Source: Acidimicrobiales bacterium | GTDB taxonomy: Bacteria > Actinomycetota > Acidimicrobiia > Acidimicrobiales > MedAcidi-G1 | Direction: 5' to 3' | Assembly: GCA_014237715.1 (NCBI GenBank) | Contig: JAAZZG010000003.1 | Span: 62,001-126,000, forward strand | Length of the DNA stretch: 64,000 nucleotides | Part shown: piece by piece, positions 63,170 through 64,000 of the stretch | How positions within the stretch are numbered: position 1 is the first letter of the stretch | Layout: every line of letters starts with the position of its first letter | Program-made: the position numbers and the translations under genes | Notes under the pieces: model-generated | Told to the model about the DNA's origin: nothing | Database searches by the model: none | Seen by the model: the letters and a program-made list of their open reading frames with translations, nothing else

Positions 63170-64000
63170 AGCCGCTTCCGGATCACAGATCTGGTCCGGG
63201 GTTTCGGAGTTCGAGGTCGCACGCTTGCTGCGGCGTGGACGCGACCGTGGCAGCCTCGGTCTAGACGAGGTCATCGACGTCCTGCGCGACGCAGAGATCA
63301 CCTCGGAGTTGATCGCCGACGTCCGACGCCGGTTGGAAGCCGATGGCATCGAGTTCGACGAGACGGTGGCCGTCGAGGCTGGTCCCGACGAGGTGATGCG
63401 ACTAACGAGGGCCAGCAAGGCCGAGTACCGGGTTCGTCCAGAGGCCGTGACCGATGCTGGAGGGGTCACTGATTCGACCCGCCTGTACCTCCGTGAGATC
63501 GGACAGGTCGCCCTGCTGACCGCCCGCGAAGAGGTGGAGTTGGCTGACGGCATCCGGAATGGGAACGAAGCGGAGGGGCGCCTGGCTGACCTGGCGGCAG
63601 CTGGCGATCTGAGTCGGACGGACCGGGCGGAGCTGGCCTCCCTGAAGCGGATCCAGCGGCGCGGCGACCGTTCCCGGGACCGCCTGACACGGGCCAATCT
63701 CCGGCTGGTCGTTTCCGTGGCCAAGAAGTACGGGGGTCGCGGTCTGCCGCTTCTCGACCTCTTTCAGGAGGGGAACCTTGGTCTCATGCGGGCTGTGGAG
63801 AAATTCGATGCCGGCAAGGGCTTCAAGTTTTCGACCTATGCCACCTGGTGGATCCGCCAATCAATCACCCGCGCCATCGCCGATCAGTCGCGGACCATCC
63901 GAATTCCCGTCCACAAGGTCGACGCCATGAACCGCGTGCTCCGTGTTCAGCGTGATCTGGCCCAAGAACTAGAGAGGGAACCGTCCCATGCTGAGATCGG
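63162..64000 (+). CDS. rpoD: principal sigma factor RpoD/SigA (partial)
   Basis: The first 279 codons of the primary sigma factor, cut by the window end. Region 1.2 begins [20 protein letters not shown] near residue 104; region 2 is recognisable as [38 protein letters not shown] and [20 protein letters not shown] with the conserved -10-recognising residues. Region 3 starts near 248. A GGGGAGGG ribosome binding site lies before the ATG, inside dnaG. The dnaG-rpoD pair is the classical macromolecular synthesis operon. Confidence 0.96.
   Translation, partial: MAEAASGSQIWSGVSEFEVARLLRRGRDRGSLGLDEVIDVLRDAEITSELIADVRRRLEADGIEFDETVAVEAGPDEVMRLTRASKAEYRVRPEAVTDAGGVTDSTRLYLREIGQVALLTAREEVELADGIRNGNEAEGRLADLAAAGDLSRTDRAELASLKRIQRRGDRSRDRLTRANLRLVVSVAKKYGGRGLPLLDLFQEGNLGLMRAVEKFDAGKGFKFSTYATWWIRQSITRAIADQSRTIRIPVHKVDAMNRVLRVQRDLAQELEREPSHAEI

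Overview
This is a high-GC actinobacterial chromosome segment, most likely from a member of the class Acidimicrobiia and probably a free-living marine or aquatic one. The evidence is the actinobacterial gene families (F420/flavin-type LLM oxidoreductases, TetR, SCO6745-like, RDD, thiolase/acyl-CoA dehydrogenase/SDR sets), the organic-osmolyte genes (choline dehydrogenase-type GMC oxidoreductase next to a DmdA-like protein) and a dense core block ending in dnaG-rpoD. The assignment is inferred from gene content only. I see no rRNA, tRNA, CRISPR array, insertion sequence or prophage.

Layout. 1-10 kb: a truncated hydantoinase/oxoprolinase gene, an SDR, threonine aldolase, a DapA-family aldolase, a NYN-LOTUS RNA-binding protein, a P450, a hemolysin III protein, a GMC oxidoreductase and the DmdA-like gene. 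10-19 kb: lipid/alcohol catabolism (zinc alcohol dehydrogenase, thiolase, acyl-CoA dehydrogenase, SDR, MBL hydrolase, hydroxyisobutyrate dehydrogenase-like, TauD-like dioxygenase, amidohydrolase). 19-25 kb: a complete amino-acid ABC importer with unusually long permeases and an intergenic hairpin behind the binding-protein gene. 25-31 kb: beta-carbonic anhydrase, acyl-CoA ligase, chorismate mutase, and a TetR-controlled pair of paralogous ferritin-like diiron proteins. 31-36 kb: LLM oxidoreductase, rubrerythrin/Fe-S CCG protein/DUF3501 cluster, a SelW-like selenoprotein gene, a lipid-kinase-like gene and a cupredoxin lipoprotein. 36-48 kb: mixed metabolism, mutY and the selenoprotein operon. 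48-64 kb: housekeeping genes sufB, phoH-ybeY-CBS-era, dinG-like, uppS-recO, glyS, a truncated dikinase-like protein, dnaG and the start of rpoD.

The most interesting content is selenocysteine. A SelW/Rdx-family protein (34361-34630, minus) reads through an in-frame TGA exactly at the second position of its CxxC motif. A UGSC-family protein (43399-43995, minus) reads through TGA in its UGSC signature. A third TGA (45090-45092) separates, in frame, a thioredoxin-like protein from a conserved partner upstream of the UGSC gene. All three TGA codons are followed by a perfect short hairpin whose loop begins 18-20 nt downstream, as expected of bacterial SECIS elements. The thioredoxin-like/partner/UGSC operon looks like an uncharacterised selenium-dependent redox system. 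The Sec machinery genes (selA, selB, selC, selD) are not in the window and must exist elsewhere if this reading is right.

Many genes lack a Shine-Dalgarno sequence and instead have a TANNNT hexamer ending 6-9 nt before the start codon, a pattern known for leaderless transcripts in Actinobacteria. I used it to choose several start codons.
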